DNA from: Flabesymbios commensalis
Lineage: Eukaryota > Annelida > Polychaeta > Terebellida > Flabelligeridae
Direction: 5' to 3'
NCBI GenBank assembly: GCA_964017125.1
Contig: OZ024914.1
Location: forward strand, 21,324,282 to 21,388,281
Length of the DNA stretch: 64,000 nucleotides
A program made the position numbers and the translations under genes. The notes below the pieces were generated by a model. That model was given only the letters and a program-made list of their open reading frames with translations. It was not told the origin of the DNA and searched no databases. Shown here piece after piece: positions 11,404 to 23,500 of the stretch (within the stretch, counting starts at the first letter, position 1; each line of letters starts with the position of its first letter).

Positions 11404-11740
11404 TTCAATCAATCAATTCGGTAACTTCTATAGCGCCTATATCCTCGGAGATACGAGCTCAGAGGCGCAAAAGCCAAATCGAAATCAGCTCAATGTCGAG
11501 AGTTAAAACTTGAGTCGTCAACTAGGCGTCGGATTTCCGCGGAATTAGGAGGGGGGGGGGGCGAATCGAAAAGAAAAGTTGTCTGCATTTTTTTAATAAG
11601 ATGACTGTACTCGAGTTTAAAACGTATGCGGTATTTTACTGGTAGCCAATGAAGAACATTTAAGAGAGGCTTAGATCTGCTAAAACGAGACGCTTTACAG
11701 ACTACACGTGCTAGACAATTTTGTATCCGCTGCAATCAAT
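11404..11740 (-). mobile_element. LINE 3' end fragment (L2/CR1-like)
   Basis: The minus strand encodes QRIQNCLARVV, ASRFSR and LHWLPVKYRIRFK. These are the last conserved residues of the LINE reverse transcriptase protein also present at 35 and 42 kb. The shared 3' untranslated end follows (GCGCCTCTGAGCTCG, then TATAGGCGCTATAGAAGTT) and closes with ATTGATTGATTG (11404-11417 on the plus strand). It is 5'-truncated. A poly-G tract is inserted near 11551-11560. Confidence 0.88.
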
Positions 11741-12059
11741 GTCCCTGTCAGGTAACAAGGTAACAAGGATTGTACAAAAGGGGATTGCAATAGTAAAGAT
11801 GACTTGAGTAACTAGAGCACATGCAACAGATTTTGAAGCTTCAGGGCTAAGGTACTTCCTAATACGTCAAGAGTCTTGGATGTGATAGAAGCATATTTTG
11901 CCCAGTAGTATTATGAAATCAACCTGTGCTGTATTATAGTTGGACCATCCTAATATGTCAGCTCAGCGTAAAAGCAACAGTGGATCAGTTTCTTTTATTT
12001 GTGTTTTTTAGACTTGCTTTTGTGTAAGACAAAGATACCAGCAGCATGTGCAGAGTGAT

Positions 12060-12420
12060 GATATATATATGAATATTGCTTTACGTCGATTTCAGCACAA
12101 TCATGGCAATATCGCGACAGAAGGAAGCCCGAAGCCGGGACTATGCCCTACTCTTATTTCGAATGATTTCAAGGGTTCTTTATAGTGCACTGTACCATAG
12201 GCAGCACTGTACACTTCAGGCCTTTGAGCAGTTTGGAGCACTGTATATGCACAACCACGATGACAAATATCCAACCCGATCGGGATTCGAACCTGGTACC
12301 TCCAGATTACAAGCCCCAGTACATACGAATGAGCAATTGGGGCCGGCCCACAGTGATGGTAACAACCACTCTTTGTTTAATGTTGGGACAGCATTGTGGA
12401 TTAACATGAACCCAGCACTA
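12060..12420 (-). mobile_element. tRNA-derived SINE-like element
   Basis: On the minus strand, GGGCTTGTAATCTGGAGGTA leads into a clear pol III B box, GGTTCGAATCCC (reverse complement at about 12283-12294). GATCGGGTTGGATATTTGTC follows, as in tRNA-derived SINEs. The A box is less obvious (AATTGCTCATTCG). The body extends left towards 12060. I saw no clean target duplication, so the ends are approximate. Confidence 0.6.
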
Positions 12421-12429
12421 GGTCATCAT

Positions 12430-12860
12430 TCTTAAAGCCCAGTCACACTGGGGTACGGAAAGACACGGTCACACGCGAAAGGAGCAAAAGCCCCGCACCG
12501 GGAATCAGCGCCCGTAAGCGTCGGTAAGAGTCGGTAAGCGTCCGTGATCGTATATTTCCAGGCGGTCACCGCGTCACTTTTCGCGGCAAGCGCGTCGATC
12601 CGTCGGCTGCTGCGAATAAACTTGTTCAAAAATTCGTGGCCAAGCACTGGTGTCCGCGGGGCCCGAGCATCCGTGAATCGGCGTAGAGACACAGCGAGAT
12701 GGTGTACACCATAGGCATCGTACATACACCGTTTAGGTATCGTGGGCGTGCGCGACGAAGCGCGGAACGGAAATGGCTCACCCTGCACTCCTCTCCAAGA
12801 AGGAGTCCCCAAACTGGCACACTCTGTCCCACGCTGTTCTACACTGTTATACGTTAGCCT
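12430..12860. mobile_element. CpG-rich non-autonomous element (CAGTCACACTGG type)
   Basis: It starts abruptly as AAGCCCAGTCACACTGGGG. The body is rich in CG dinucleotides (CGCGTCACTTTTCGCGG, GTCCGCGGGGCCCGAGC). The block GTAGAGACACAGCGAGATGG/TGTACACCAT recurs inverted at about 25595-25630. No intact opposite end is visible; the next repeat begins near 12880. The open frame over it is a by-product of composition. Confidence 0.55.
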
Positions 12861-12879
12861 ACGCAAGCCTATGCACAGC

Positions 12880-13560
12880 ACAAAATGTTATGCAAATTTA
12901 AGGTGTTGCAGCCTCGGATAGGCATAGTCGGTTCTGTTAGGGGGAATTTAGGGTGGAATTGTGCACATTTTACTACAAGCATGAACATTATGCACACTTA
13001 AAATTTTGGACCTGCTGAATGCAAATCTGCCGGGAGCCAAAGCAAATTCTCAAAGGGGACGCCGTATTTGATAATACAAAATGGCCGTCACCTCAAAATA
13101 ATTGTCTTATTACTAGCCAACCTAAATCACAGAATAACAATTATAAAAACGAATTCTATGTTTATTTTTACAAAAAGTGATTCCAAATCAGTTGCCATTA
13201 TAATAGAAAATCAAAGATGGTCGCCACCGAGAAACTTTTTTTTTTCATCGCTCCATAGCCGGATGTCATAAAATAAGAAATATTTTTTTTTAATTTACCA
13301 GTAAATTGATTGTGACTCCAAATTACTAGAAAATTTAAGATGGCCGCCAGTCAGATCATCCTATTACTAGCCAAACAAAGTAACATAATTGCCAAAAAGA
13401 CCTTTGTATGTTTTTGATTATTTCGATATCAAATATGAATACGATCCCTAGTTATCAGCAACTTTCACTATATCATAAAATCCATGATGGTGGGCATACA
13501 AGTTTATTATTATCAGCACGCCAAACGTAACGTAATAGAAAGTGAACTACTTCCAGGGTC
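12880..13560 (-). repeat. Left inverted flank of the gene-remnant segment
   Basis: This block is the reverse complement of sequence at 15840-16690. Shared stretches include ACAAGCATG...GCACACTT, TTTTGGA...GCTGAAT, GGGAGCC/GAGAGCC, GCCGTATTT and AAAATGGCCG. Motifs of the AAGATGGCCGCC type recur at 13080, 13218 and 13341. No coding potential was seen. Confidence 0.7.
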
Positions 13561-13759
13561 ATTGATTTGATACATTCAGCTCTCTTATAGTTACAATGCA
13601 ATTGTATAAATTACAACAGTTATGATTCAAGATTGTGAACATGAAACTGGTCCTTACATTCATAATTTATCTCTCCGCTGTCTATTTTTGCACCGATTTA
13701 AAGTATAGTTATATTTGTAGTTATGTATTGATGGTGGTATAGAGTAGAGTGCATGTAGA

Positions 13760-15300
13760 ATAATGACTACGTGCAGCAAGAATGGCTGCTATCAACTGAG
13801 ATCTATGTTGCCTCTTCCAAGACGATAAGGATGAACGGCCTTGCTTCATTTGAGAAAGATCATGGGGGGATTTAAAGGTGTCATGGACTCAACTTGATGA
13901 AGGTCGGGGTATTGCTAAGACAATTCAAGCACAGTGCAATGCCTAAATATCATAAAGTGTATAGAACATACTGTATTAACTCTCGGCTGAATAGCTTCAC
14001 TGACAAAAATGATTCTGCTGATCCAAATCTCACCTAAAAAATACGTACAGTTCTAGACTATCTGATCTTAAGAAGTATCCTTGTTGCATATTAAGTGATG
14101 GACAGGACAGTCAGAATCTACAGATCATGTGGACACAAACATAAAAGCATGGGCTAAGAGAACTAACAACTTTCAGTTTCTCGGCAAACCGATTTCCCAA
14201 GCAGCTGATGCCCATGCTGGTGGCACTTATTATCTACAATGATATTTGCACTTGAGAGATTTAATTAGCTCGTGCTGAACATCGCAGAGTATCTGCGGCT
14301 CCTTCTGTCCTCACCTTTACTTCAGTTGATATTGCACACATTGTTGCTTTAATTGAGGCGTCTGACTCAGTCTTCAAACTATCAGAGTTGTGACATGTAT
14401 GAGCCTATAGAACTATTGTTGCAGATAACTGAGAACCAGACGGTTCGCGCTTCAAAGAATATCTTTTGAAGATCCTTCCTAAGTGAAAATAATTCTCCCA
14501 AGTCAAAGAAGGCTTTATCTTTAACAGCCCAGAGGTTGTAGCTAGATTAAGATGATACGCATTGTTCTTGCCGCGTGCAGGAGACACTACTCAGAAAATG
14601 ATGTCTCTTTCACATCCGATTCCCTAACTCATCCAATCCCCGAACAATTGGAAGCGTCATCACGCCCATACTCCAGGGTGCCTCATCGACGAGTTACAGG
14701 CAGAGCCACAACGCAGAGCAAGAGTGGTAATCACAATTCCCAGATCATTTATAATACACGCAGTGGTACATAATTATCATGCATCAAATTCTACAAACAA
14801 CCATCATATTGAAGTACACGAAACCCCTTAGCACCAGGCCCTCGAGCTACATAGAGCCATGGTGAGGGTAAAAGGAAGAAAGTCATCAACAATGTCAATG
14901 CCTTCGGGGTTTCTGTATCTCACTGTCGTGTAAAATGGTTTGTACAGGATGGAGTTGTGCTACCCTCAAATATACGCTGTGGTGTATTTGTGACCTTTAA
15001 TCATGTCTATGTGGACAACCTTGAAAACAAAAACCGAGGTAACTTTTCACAGAATGCGTTTCATGTCACAGCCATCAGTGTGACGAACCATCTATCTTGC
15101 GAAAACAAAGGAGAAATACGGCCCCATATCCAGCTGAATTTAACAGACGCAATTCTGTAACACAACTTCCTGAATCATACGCAGTGATTCAACCAGTTGA
15201 ATATCTAAGCAATGGTTTGCATGTACTACGTATCTCAATTCACGACCATCTCATAATCTCTTATACGGATCCATGGTCAACGATAAGTCTTGGGTGTCAC
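13760..15300 (+). pseudogene. Decayed copy of a multicopy uncharacterised metazoan protein gene
   Basis: Several plus-strand frames, broken by stops and shifts, carry pieces of one long protein: KYHKVYRTYC (about 13945), AADAHAGGTYYLQ (14201-14239), a tract starting AEHRRVSAAPSVLTF (14269-14395), VVLPSNIRCGVF (about 14951-14990) and AFHVTAISV (about 15052-15080). From memory these resemble a large family of hypothetical proteins scattered through marine invertebrate genomes, with conserved LPSNIRRGVFTT- and FHGTSIS-like motifs. I know no established function. The remnant is too damaged to be active. Inverted copies of one repeat flank it, so it may have travelled as cargo. Family recognition is from memory and needs a search. 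Confidence 0.5.
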
Positions 15301-15839
15301 AATGAGGCAAGGCTTCGACTTTTCCCAACTAAGAAGAAGACATTAGATAGCCTTACCACTAACACAGACTCTCTGATCACTGCACAGGTAACAGTAACTG
15401 CGAGTACAGCAGAGCTAGGGTAGAATGGTCCTGAACTGAATTTGCTTGAGAAAAAGTTTGATTTGTCATGATTAAAAGCAGCTTTTGTGTCAGAGTAAAA
15501 TAACGATTTTTTCATTTGTAAATGTTTATGAATCGGTCACAGGAGGTGATCATTTTTCTTGTTTACTTTTACATTATTGTGTGAAATCAATTTTTTTCTT
15601 AAAGAAAAATATAAAATACGTACTCTTAAGTGTAAAAATTAATGAGTAAAGGCACATCAGGTGGTATTATTAATAAATAGTGTGTATTTATTTGTTGCTT
15701 TTGTTTTGTTGTGGTGCCTTTAAGTCGTTTTTTCTTGTGCAATAAATCTTGATTTTAAGTGAAAGGCTTAAAACAAACCCATGTCAAAGAGTAAAAAAGA
15801 CACTTTTAAGTTTAAATTTGTTATTCGCATTATATAATA
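15301..15839. other. Unassigned sequence after the gene remnant
   Basis: A short open frame continues to 15423 without recognisable motifs. The remainder is AT-rich, with poly-T runs and no gene. Confidence 0.4.
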
Positions 15840-16600
15840 GTGGCCATTTTGGACTTTGCGAAATCACAATCCGATTCGACTTTACTAAACAAATAAACAT
15901 CAAAATGAAAATAGTTGGTGTCGAAATCTTTAGACAAATTTGATTGTAAATAGGCCTACAAGACGTTTAGTTTGGTACTCATGTTATTGAATGGCGGACA
16001 TCTTGTATTTTCCACTATGTCAGTCTTAGTTGTGGTTACTAAGAAATATGTACCAGTAATGTCTAAAACCTCAGAATTGTTGGGTAATTATGCGAGTTTT
16101 ACTTGACCAGTAAAGTGAAAATATGTTTTGGGGATGGCGGCCATTTTGAAATGTTAAATACGGTGATTCCATTGAGAATCGGTTTCGGCTCTCAGCTGAT
16201 TTGAATTCAGCATTTCCAAAACTATAAGTGTGCAAAATTGCATGCTTGTGGACAAATTAATTTGCAAACTTTAATTGGCCAGGAATAGTAAAATAGATCT
16301 GTTTTTTTGGGTGGTGGCCATTTTGAAATGTCAAATACAGCGCCTTGGCTCCCCGGCAGATTTGAACTCGGCAGGTCCGAAAATATAAGTGTGCAAAATT
16401 TTATGCTTATCGACAAATTTGCAAAATTTATTTGGCCAGGAATAGTAAAAGGTATGTTTTTGGGTGGCGGCCATTTTGAAATGTCAATTACGACTACCCC
16501 ATTGAGAATCGGCTTTGGCTCCCGGCAGATTTGAGTTCAGCAGGTCAAAATCTATAAGTGTGCAAAATTTCATGCTTGTAGTCAAATGTGCACAATTTTT
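15840..16600 (+). repeat. Right inverted flank; three tandem ~165-bp units
   Basis: The block TATAAGTGTGCAAAATT recurs at about 16223, 16385 and 16553, a period of 162-168 bp. Each unit carries GGCCAGGAATAGTAAAA, GGTGGCGGCCATTTTGAAATG and CGGCAGATTTGA. The sequence is inverted relative to 12880-13560. A single half-copy with TGGCGGACATCTTG lies near 15994. Confidence 0.8.
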
Positions 16601-18130
16601 CCTTAACAGACCCGACGAGCACGCCACTCTACACGATTTACACGCAATTTTTGTGTAGGAAATGCACAAAAAGCTAAAATTCAAGATGGCCGCCATAAAT
16701 ATCTGATGCATATAACTTTTAAACTGCTCCTTTGAATTTCATGTGTGACATATGATTTCTAACGGTTTTCTGCATCCATTTCTGGTAATATTTAACTAAT
16801 TTAGGGCATATTTAGGTTGTTGGGTTAAAGGTCAAGGTCAAAGAGAATTTAAAAGGGACCGGTCTACGATGTTCCGAGTGGTAGATTGAGTAGTAATTCG
16901 ACGATATTTTTTGCCACAATGATTATTTGGCATATATATCTCTGATATTTTAGTAGTTTAGTAATGCACTGTACACAATAATATAATTTATTCAATATTA
17001 ATATACATTGTAAAAGACTCACTATATTCTAGAAATAGTATCATTGCTGCAATAGTCTTTTAAAGAATGACTAGCAGGAAAATCAATGTTAATGTTGACC
17101 TTATTTTGTTGTATTAAATAATAGGAACGCAAATAGTCTGCAAATATAAATTCAACCAAACGTTCTACAAGTCTATAAGCTTTTTATAATAAAAGTACTC
17201 AAATTAAAACGAGCTGCCATAGATACACCAAACCACTGAATTGGAATTAAAATTATCAAAATAATTAATAATGCAAACATTATTGACAAACTACGCACTT
17301 TTAAAATAAATAAAACTATTATATTGTGTAATGTGCTTTAAAAAAACAATAATATTTTTTTATTATAGTTAATATACTTAGATCTCGTTAATCATCATTA
17401 TGATAAATAACAAGACCTACATTATAGTTTAGTAGATAAGGTAACCTATTGTGCATTTTATGATTAAAGCATGAAATTTTTACCACTTGTAGAACATATC
17501 CTAAGGGTCATTTTTAGATGTGGAGGTAAACTGGATTTGACCTCTGATGACCTCTAGAGGTCATTGACCTCGAAAGGTCAAAATATTTACTGGCAAAGCC
17601 AAAAAGTAGTGAAAATTGTATATTACAATGTCTATGATTTGTTTCTGTGTCCCAAACGTGTGTCAACTACTCAACGGGACTGTTTTAGATCATAAACATA
17701 ACACCAAGGTCATGTCAAGGTCACACCAAGGTCATTTAAACGTCAAACTGGCGGAAAATAGTTAAAATGTCCACTTTTTTTATCAATTTTCACACTGTGG
17801 TTGTGGAGTAATTTATTACAAAAGACTGGTTTTGACATATTCTTCGTCCTATGTATTTTCCACACACATTTGAGGACATTAGGGGCAGTATCAACCTTTG
17901 GGAAGGAGGATATCTTCCACTAATTACGCTCCTTCCTCAACATTCAGTTGAGCGGCCAAATTACAATTATGCAGCATTGTTAAAGATTAGTTTGGGCTCC
18001 CATAGCTAAATATTGATAAATAATTGGGTTTATGAAGTTTGACATAGGGTGGTGTTGCGTTTTACTGGAGTACCATCCGAAAGCAATTTAAAGGTCATGC
18101 CGAGGTCATTTCAAGGTCAAACTGGCAAAA
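16600..18130 (+). repeat. Left arm of fold-back A
   Basis: It contains AAGATGGCCGCC (about 16684) and clusters of the nuclear-receptor-type half site AAGGTCA: two at about 16832-16844, four between 17565 and 17735, and three with one variant at about 18090-18120. The segment 16861-17444 has no counterpart in the right arm and is AT-rich. Confidence 0.75.
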
Positions 18131-19296
18131 ACTGTTACCATGATCACATGTCTTCTTCAGAGTTGTTCCATTTTCTTTTTCTAACGTGTCTTCACTTAAA
18201 GGAGCCTGAGCTCCACTCTGGTGGTTGCACATGTATACAATTGTTCTAGAATCACATCTATTTACATCAACCTACCTTTATGCAGGTGAGCCATATCTGA
18301 TAATTTAAAGACAGCTCTGTTTTATTATCGTAATTTCCCTTAATGTAATTGGTTTTAGGCCTATTGGTTATACATTTACTAGCATCCATGTAGCAATCAT
18401 GTCTCCTCCAATATTCGGGACCATATCATTATCTATAGGCATAGATGCATAGGGTAAGCCATGTGAGCCATGGGTATATGGCGTTAACGCCAGAATAACA
18501 CATACATTTAGAGAAATGTGACGGCATTTTATACTGATTATAACTGTTCGATTAGAACATTGAATTATATATATATTCTTAGCGTGACCCTAATATCCTA
18601 ATAGAAGTGGTGAGCCGGTTTTTATCCCACGTCCGTAGGGGAAGGGGGATTTTAGTCGCGCCGGGATCTATCAAGCGTGAGACATCAGGCGGTACTTAAT
18701 TTTTGTGGGTGCAATAACTAAAAAAGTAGCGGTCATTTTTTTGAAATTTTAAATCACATTCTCAACAACCTGTGCAAGTGAGTTATTAAACATGCTACAA
18801 AAATATTTTCAAGAGTTCAAAAGCACATTTTTTTGTAAGCGCAAAAACTCAAAACCTTAATCAGAAATTATCCAAATTTCTCTGAAATTTAAAATAGCCG
18901 CCAAAAATCAACTTCATAATTTATTGTGGCTGCAAAAACTAAAACTTTTTAATAAATTAGGCAAATTTTACAATCAAATTCTCCACGATATGGAGATCTG
19001 CAGGTTATTTTTTAAACATACAGGATACTAGAATTAATTTCTAGGCTACATCAATTTTTCAGAAAGCTCGGCAAAAAATCGATGTCATGACTGCCAAATT
19101 AAGACCCATGATACCATGATATATAAAAAACCGATTATTCCATCGTTCTGTATTCAATTCATACTGAATAGACGGCATTATTTTCTATTAGGACATGGCG
19201 CTTTTCCTCCACTTGTCGGCAACAATTGCATTATTACTAGACTAAACCGTTCATAGCCATCAAATAGGATATAAAATATTAACTACTTTGCACATA
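18131..19296. other. Inner region between left arm and minisatellite
   Basis: No gene. About 18700-19000 holds short repeats of the AAAATAGCCGCCAAAAATC / GCAAAAACTAAAACTT type, akin to the GCCGCC-containing repeats nearby. Confidence 0.5.
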
Positions 19297-20097
19297 TACT
19301 ATTCCGTTATAACGGTCTAGTATTTCGTTATAACGATATATTATTAGTAAACCGTTATAACGATATAATGTTCCGTTAGAATGGTCCAGTATTTCGTTAT
19401 AACGGTCTAGTACTTTGTTATACCGACATACTAATCCATTATAGCAGTCTACTTCTCCGTTATAACGGTCTAGTATTTCGTGATAACGGTACATTATTTC
19501 GCTATAACGGTCTAATCATCCATTAAAACGGTCTACTAATCCGTTATAACTGTATACTATCCCGCTATAACGGTCTAACATTTCGTTATAACGGTCTAGT
19601 ATTTCGTTATAACGGTCTAATAATCCGTTATAACGGTCTTATATTCCGCTATAGCGGTTCATTATTGCACTATAGCGGTCTATTATTCCGTTATAACTGG
19701 CTAGTATTTCGTTACAACGGAATACTATTTCGCTATAACGGTCTATTATTTCGCTATAACGGTCTAGAGTTTCGTTATAGCGGTCCACTAATCCGTTATA
19801 GCTGTCCACTAATCCATTATAACGGTCTACTAATCCGCTATAACGGTATACTATCCTTTTATAACGGTCTAGTATTTCGTTATAACGGTCTACTATTTTG
19901 CTATAAACCGTTATAGCGAAATAGTAGACCGTTATAACGAAATACTAGACCGTTATCAAGGTCATAACTAAATACTAGACCGTTATAACGACCTACAAGA
20001 TCATTATCACGGAATAATAGACAGCTATAACATCTAGACATTATAAAAATTTGGTAGACCGTTATAACGAAATACTAGACCGTTATAACGGATTAGA
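19297..20097. repeat. Palindromic-unit minisatellite, block 1, with orientation switch
   Basis: Tandem ~21-bp units built on the perfect palindrome CCGTTATAACGG plus a spacer such as AATAGTAGA or AATACTAGA. Units read in one direction (GGTCTAGTATTTCG) to about 19905 and in the other (CGAAATACTAGACC) afterwards. The switch is a near-perfect palindrome at about 19868-19950. Because the period is a multiple of three, frames through it encode RYNGL-type repeats. These are not proteins. Confidence 0.95.
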
Positions 20098-20206
20098 AAA
20101 TAAATCCACTTCTGTAGATAACCGTGTTTTGGCTGATATAGATTTTTCTCTTTGAATTATCCATGTCTGTCCTGTTATATGGGCGGATGCTCTTAACCTT
20201 GAGAAT
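20098..20206 (+). repeat. Spacer 1 of the minisatellite higher-order repeat
   Basis: A non-repetitive spacer including GCTGATATAG, CTCTTTGAATTATCCATGTC, GGGCGGATG and ACCTTGAGAAT. It reappears, diverged, in the same orientation at 21525-21650. Confidence 0.8.
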
Positions 20207-21511
20207 TTATAACGGTCTACTATTCCGCTATAGGCCTAACGGTCTATTAATCAGTTATAACGGATTGGTAGACCTTAATAACAAAATACTACACCGTTAT
20301 AACGAATTGGTAGACTGCTATAACGGATTAGTAGACTGCTATTCCGAAATACGAGACCGTTATAACGAAATACGAGACCGTTTTAACGGATTAGTAGACC
20401 GTTATAACAGATTCGTAGACCTTTATAACGGATTAGTAGGTATAACGGATTAGTAGACCGCTATAACGGATTAGTAGGCCGTTGTAACGGGATAGTAGAC
20501 AGTTATAACTGATTAGTAGACAGTTATAACGAAATATTAAATCGAGATACTAGATCATTGTAGCGAAATAGTAGACCGTCATAACGAAATACAACACCGC
20601 TATAACGAGATAGTAAACCGTTATGACGAAATACTAGACCGTTATAACGAATAGTAGACCGTTATAACGGAAGACTCGACTGTTATAATGAAATAGTAAA
20701 CCTCTATAACAGATTAGTAGACCGTTATAACGGACTAGTAGACCGTTATAACGGATGCGTAGACCGTTATAATGGATTAGTAAACCAATATAACGTGATA
20801 CTAGACCGTCATAACGAAATACTAGACCGTTATAACGAGACAGTAGACCGTTATAACGAAATACTATACCGTTATAATGGAATAGTAGACTGTTAAAACG
20901 GAAGACTTGACCGTCATAACGAAATACTATACCGCTATAACGGGATAGTAAACCGTTATAACAAAATACTAGACCGTTATAACGGAATAGTATACCGCTA
21001 TAACAAAATACTAGACCGTTATAACGGAATAGTAGACCGTTATAACGGATTAGGAAGCCGTTATAACGGATTTGTATGCCGTTATAGCGTGATCCAGGCC
21101 TTCAAATCAAAATAATATACCGTTACAACGGGATAGTAGACCGTTATAACGAAATAGTAGACCGTTATAGCGGGATACTGGACCGTTATATCAGAATAAT
21201 AGACCGCTATAACGGAAAACGTGGCCGTTATAACGGAATAGTAGACCTCTTTAATGGGTTAGTAAACCTTTTTACCGGATTAGTAGACCGTTATAACGGA
21301 TTAGTAGACCGTTATAAAGTGATACTAGACCGTCATAACGAACTACTGGACCGTTATAACGGGATAGTAGACCGTTATAACAAAATATTATATCGGTATA
21401 ACGGAATAGTACACCGTTATAACGAAAGACTAAACCGTTATAACGGGATAGTAGACCGTTATAACGGATTAGTAGACCGTTATAACGGATTAGTAGATGT
21501 TATAAGGGATT
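20207..21511. repeat. Palindromic-unit minisatellite, block 2
   Basis: The same ~21-bp unit family. A few units read GGTCTACTATTCCG at 20207-20245, then the orientation flips near 20255 and about 1.25 kb of ACCGTTATAACGG / AATAGTAG units follow. Sporadic degenerate stretches occur at about 21085-21115 and 21240-21280. Confidence 0.95.
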
Positions 21512-21524
21512 GATAAAAATTCTT

Positions 21525-21650
21525 ATTGTCATAAAAAAAATCTTATTGTCTTAAAAATATTTTGTTTAAGCTGAAATAGTTCTTTTCCTTTGAATTACCC
21601 ACACCTGTATTGATATCTGGGCGTATGTAGAACTCTCATCCTTGAAAATA
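21525..21650 (+). repeat. Spacer 2 of the minisatellite higher-order repeat
   Basis: GCTGAAATAG, TCCTTTGAATTACCCACACC, GGGCGTATG and CATCCTTGAAAAT match spacer 1 in order and orientation. The array is therefore organised as array-plus-spacer, twice. Confidence 0.75.
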
Positions 21651-21849
21651 ATAATAATAAATAAAATGTCTGCCAAGAAATCGCCGAAATTATCATGCTT
21701 TTTCTAATTTTTGTTATTGAAAATCCCTCTCTCAGAGCAATACACGCCGTGATAATTACTTAATGACACATCATTACGCATATATAAGACAATCAACAGT
21801 AATAATATACTTGTTCACTTGCATCCTACATAAGGGAGGCACCTTCAAT

Positions 21850-22220
21850 TACAAGGGAGGGGGGGGGGGAGTATTTTTTAAATATATATTTCCAAACTAA
21901 ATTTTAGTGAAATAAATAATTGTCTGATGTTGTAAATAAATGTTTAAATTTGAAATAAATAATTATTTCAGCTTATGAGCAACATCATTTAATAACCCTA
22001 AAAAAATCGAGCCTCATTTATCTGGCATCATTAAATGACCTTTAAATTTGTGAAGCCTCGCTTGGCTTGGATCGTCTGCCTCCAGATGAAGGCTAGGCTT
22101 AGTTTGGGATCCAAATTTGAAGACAGAAAAATATACAAGGAAGTGAAGTAAATATATCTCCACACATAAATTGAAATAAATATATTGCTCGAGTTTAAAA
22201 AATATACCCCCCCCCCCTCT
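21850..22220. mobile_element. Small inverted-repeat element with poly-G/poly-C ends
   Basis: GGGAGG plus a poly-G run and AGTATTTTTTAAAT (about 21854-21884) mirror TTTAAAAAATATA plus a poly-C run and CTCTC (about 22195-22221). Inner AAATAAATAATTGTC/ATAAATATATTGC parts are loosely mirrored. The body is about 370 bp and non-coding. Confidence 0.6.
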
Positions 22221-23420
22221 CACACATAGGCGAATATGCTAGCGAATGCGCTTATGAATGAAAATATTTGAAATTCGCTCAAAATTCGCAACACTCGCCG
22301 AGCATTTGTAAGCGTTGGTAACAAATTCGGAACATTCGCGAAATAGATACATATTGGTTTAAATGTGTGGTATAGCCCTAGTCACGATACCACAAAAACA
22401 TACTAGTATTGGACTATAACACTGAGAATAACATCATATCGCTGTATATTTTAAAATTCTGATTAACGTTGCCTGTCGCTCTTGTATAAACCGGTCGATG
22501 TACAAGACGGCTACAGTTGACATACAAAGATGGCGCCCTTCGGCTTCCTGAGATTGGGCTTCAACGGTCAAGTTAAGATCATTTCAAGGGTGTGTCCTTT
22601 TATATCGATGTCATCCGGTATCCGGTATGAAAGTAAAAATACATTTTTTTTAATGATTTTTGACAGTTTGACCTTGAAATGACCTTGACATGACCTTAAC
22701 GGTTTTTTTTCGACGGTACCCCAGTAAAACATAATCTCAACACGTGTCAGACTTCATAGCCCATTTATGTATCAATAGTTTGCTATAGGAGCCCAAACTG
22801 ATGTTTAACAGCAGCTGCACACTGTAATTTTGCTCGTCCAATTAACCATTGAGAAAGGGGTGTAGTAAGAAGAATACTCAGGGTGTAGCTCCCCTCCCAA
22901 GTTAGATACTGCCCTCAAACTCCTAAAATGCGCGTGGAAAAGATATCTGACCAAGACTGTGTCAAAACCAATCCTTTGTAATAGATGACTGCACCACTAG
23001 TATTGTTTCAATTGATTAAAAGTGGCTATTTTGGCTATTTGTTGCCATTTTGACCTCCAAATGATCCTAAAGTAACCTTGACATGACCTTGGTGTTATGT
23101 TCATGATTAACATCAGTCTCTTAGAGTATTTGGCACACTTCTGGAATACAAAAAACATCTTATTGATAGTGTAATACACAATTTTCCCCACTTTTTGGCT
23201 TCGCAATTGGATATTTTGACCTTTCGAGGTCAATGACCTCTAGAGGTCACCAGGGGTCAAATCTAACTTACCTCCACATCTTAAAATAAACCCCAGGATA
23301 TGTACTAATAATGGTGTAAGTTTCATGCTTTAATCATAAAATGCACAATGGTTTCATTATGGGAGCTTAACCACTACACTAGCTGAAAGTAATGTGAAAT
23401 ACTATTTTTCTTATGATGAC

Positions 23421-23500
23421 CTTATTATGTGCACAAATAGGCTAAACTGGTTCAAGAACACCTGTTGGGGCTGGATGGTGCCATGAGACCAAAATTTAAT
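23421..23500 (-). mobile_element. 3' fragment of the dimeric SINE
   Basis: TATGTGCACAAATAGGCTAA, then ACTGG...AAGAACACCTG and GGATGGTG, match the 3' half of the SINEs at 7353 and 8532 in minus orientation. It is diverged and truncated, so it is an older insertion. Confidence 0.7.

Noticed and set aside
12432-12881. 149-codon minus-strand frame
   Set aside because: It lies in a CpG-rich non-autonomous element. Composition alone keeps the frame open, and no domain is visible.
13760-15300. Transposase of a cut-and-paste element
   Set aside because: The recognisable motifs match a hypothetical multicopy protein family as I remember it. I see no DDE signature, so I did not call it a transposase.
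19297-21511. CRISPR-like array
   Set aside because: Spacers are not unique, units degrade gradually, there are no cas genes, and the DNA is animal-type.
19279-21513. Open frames encoding RYNGLVDRYNGL-type repeat proteins
   Set aside because: They are a direct consequence of a ~21-bp tandem unit (a multiple of three). They occur on both strands, change frame freely and lack any start context.
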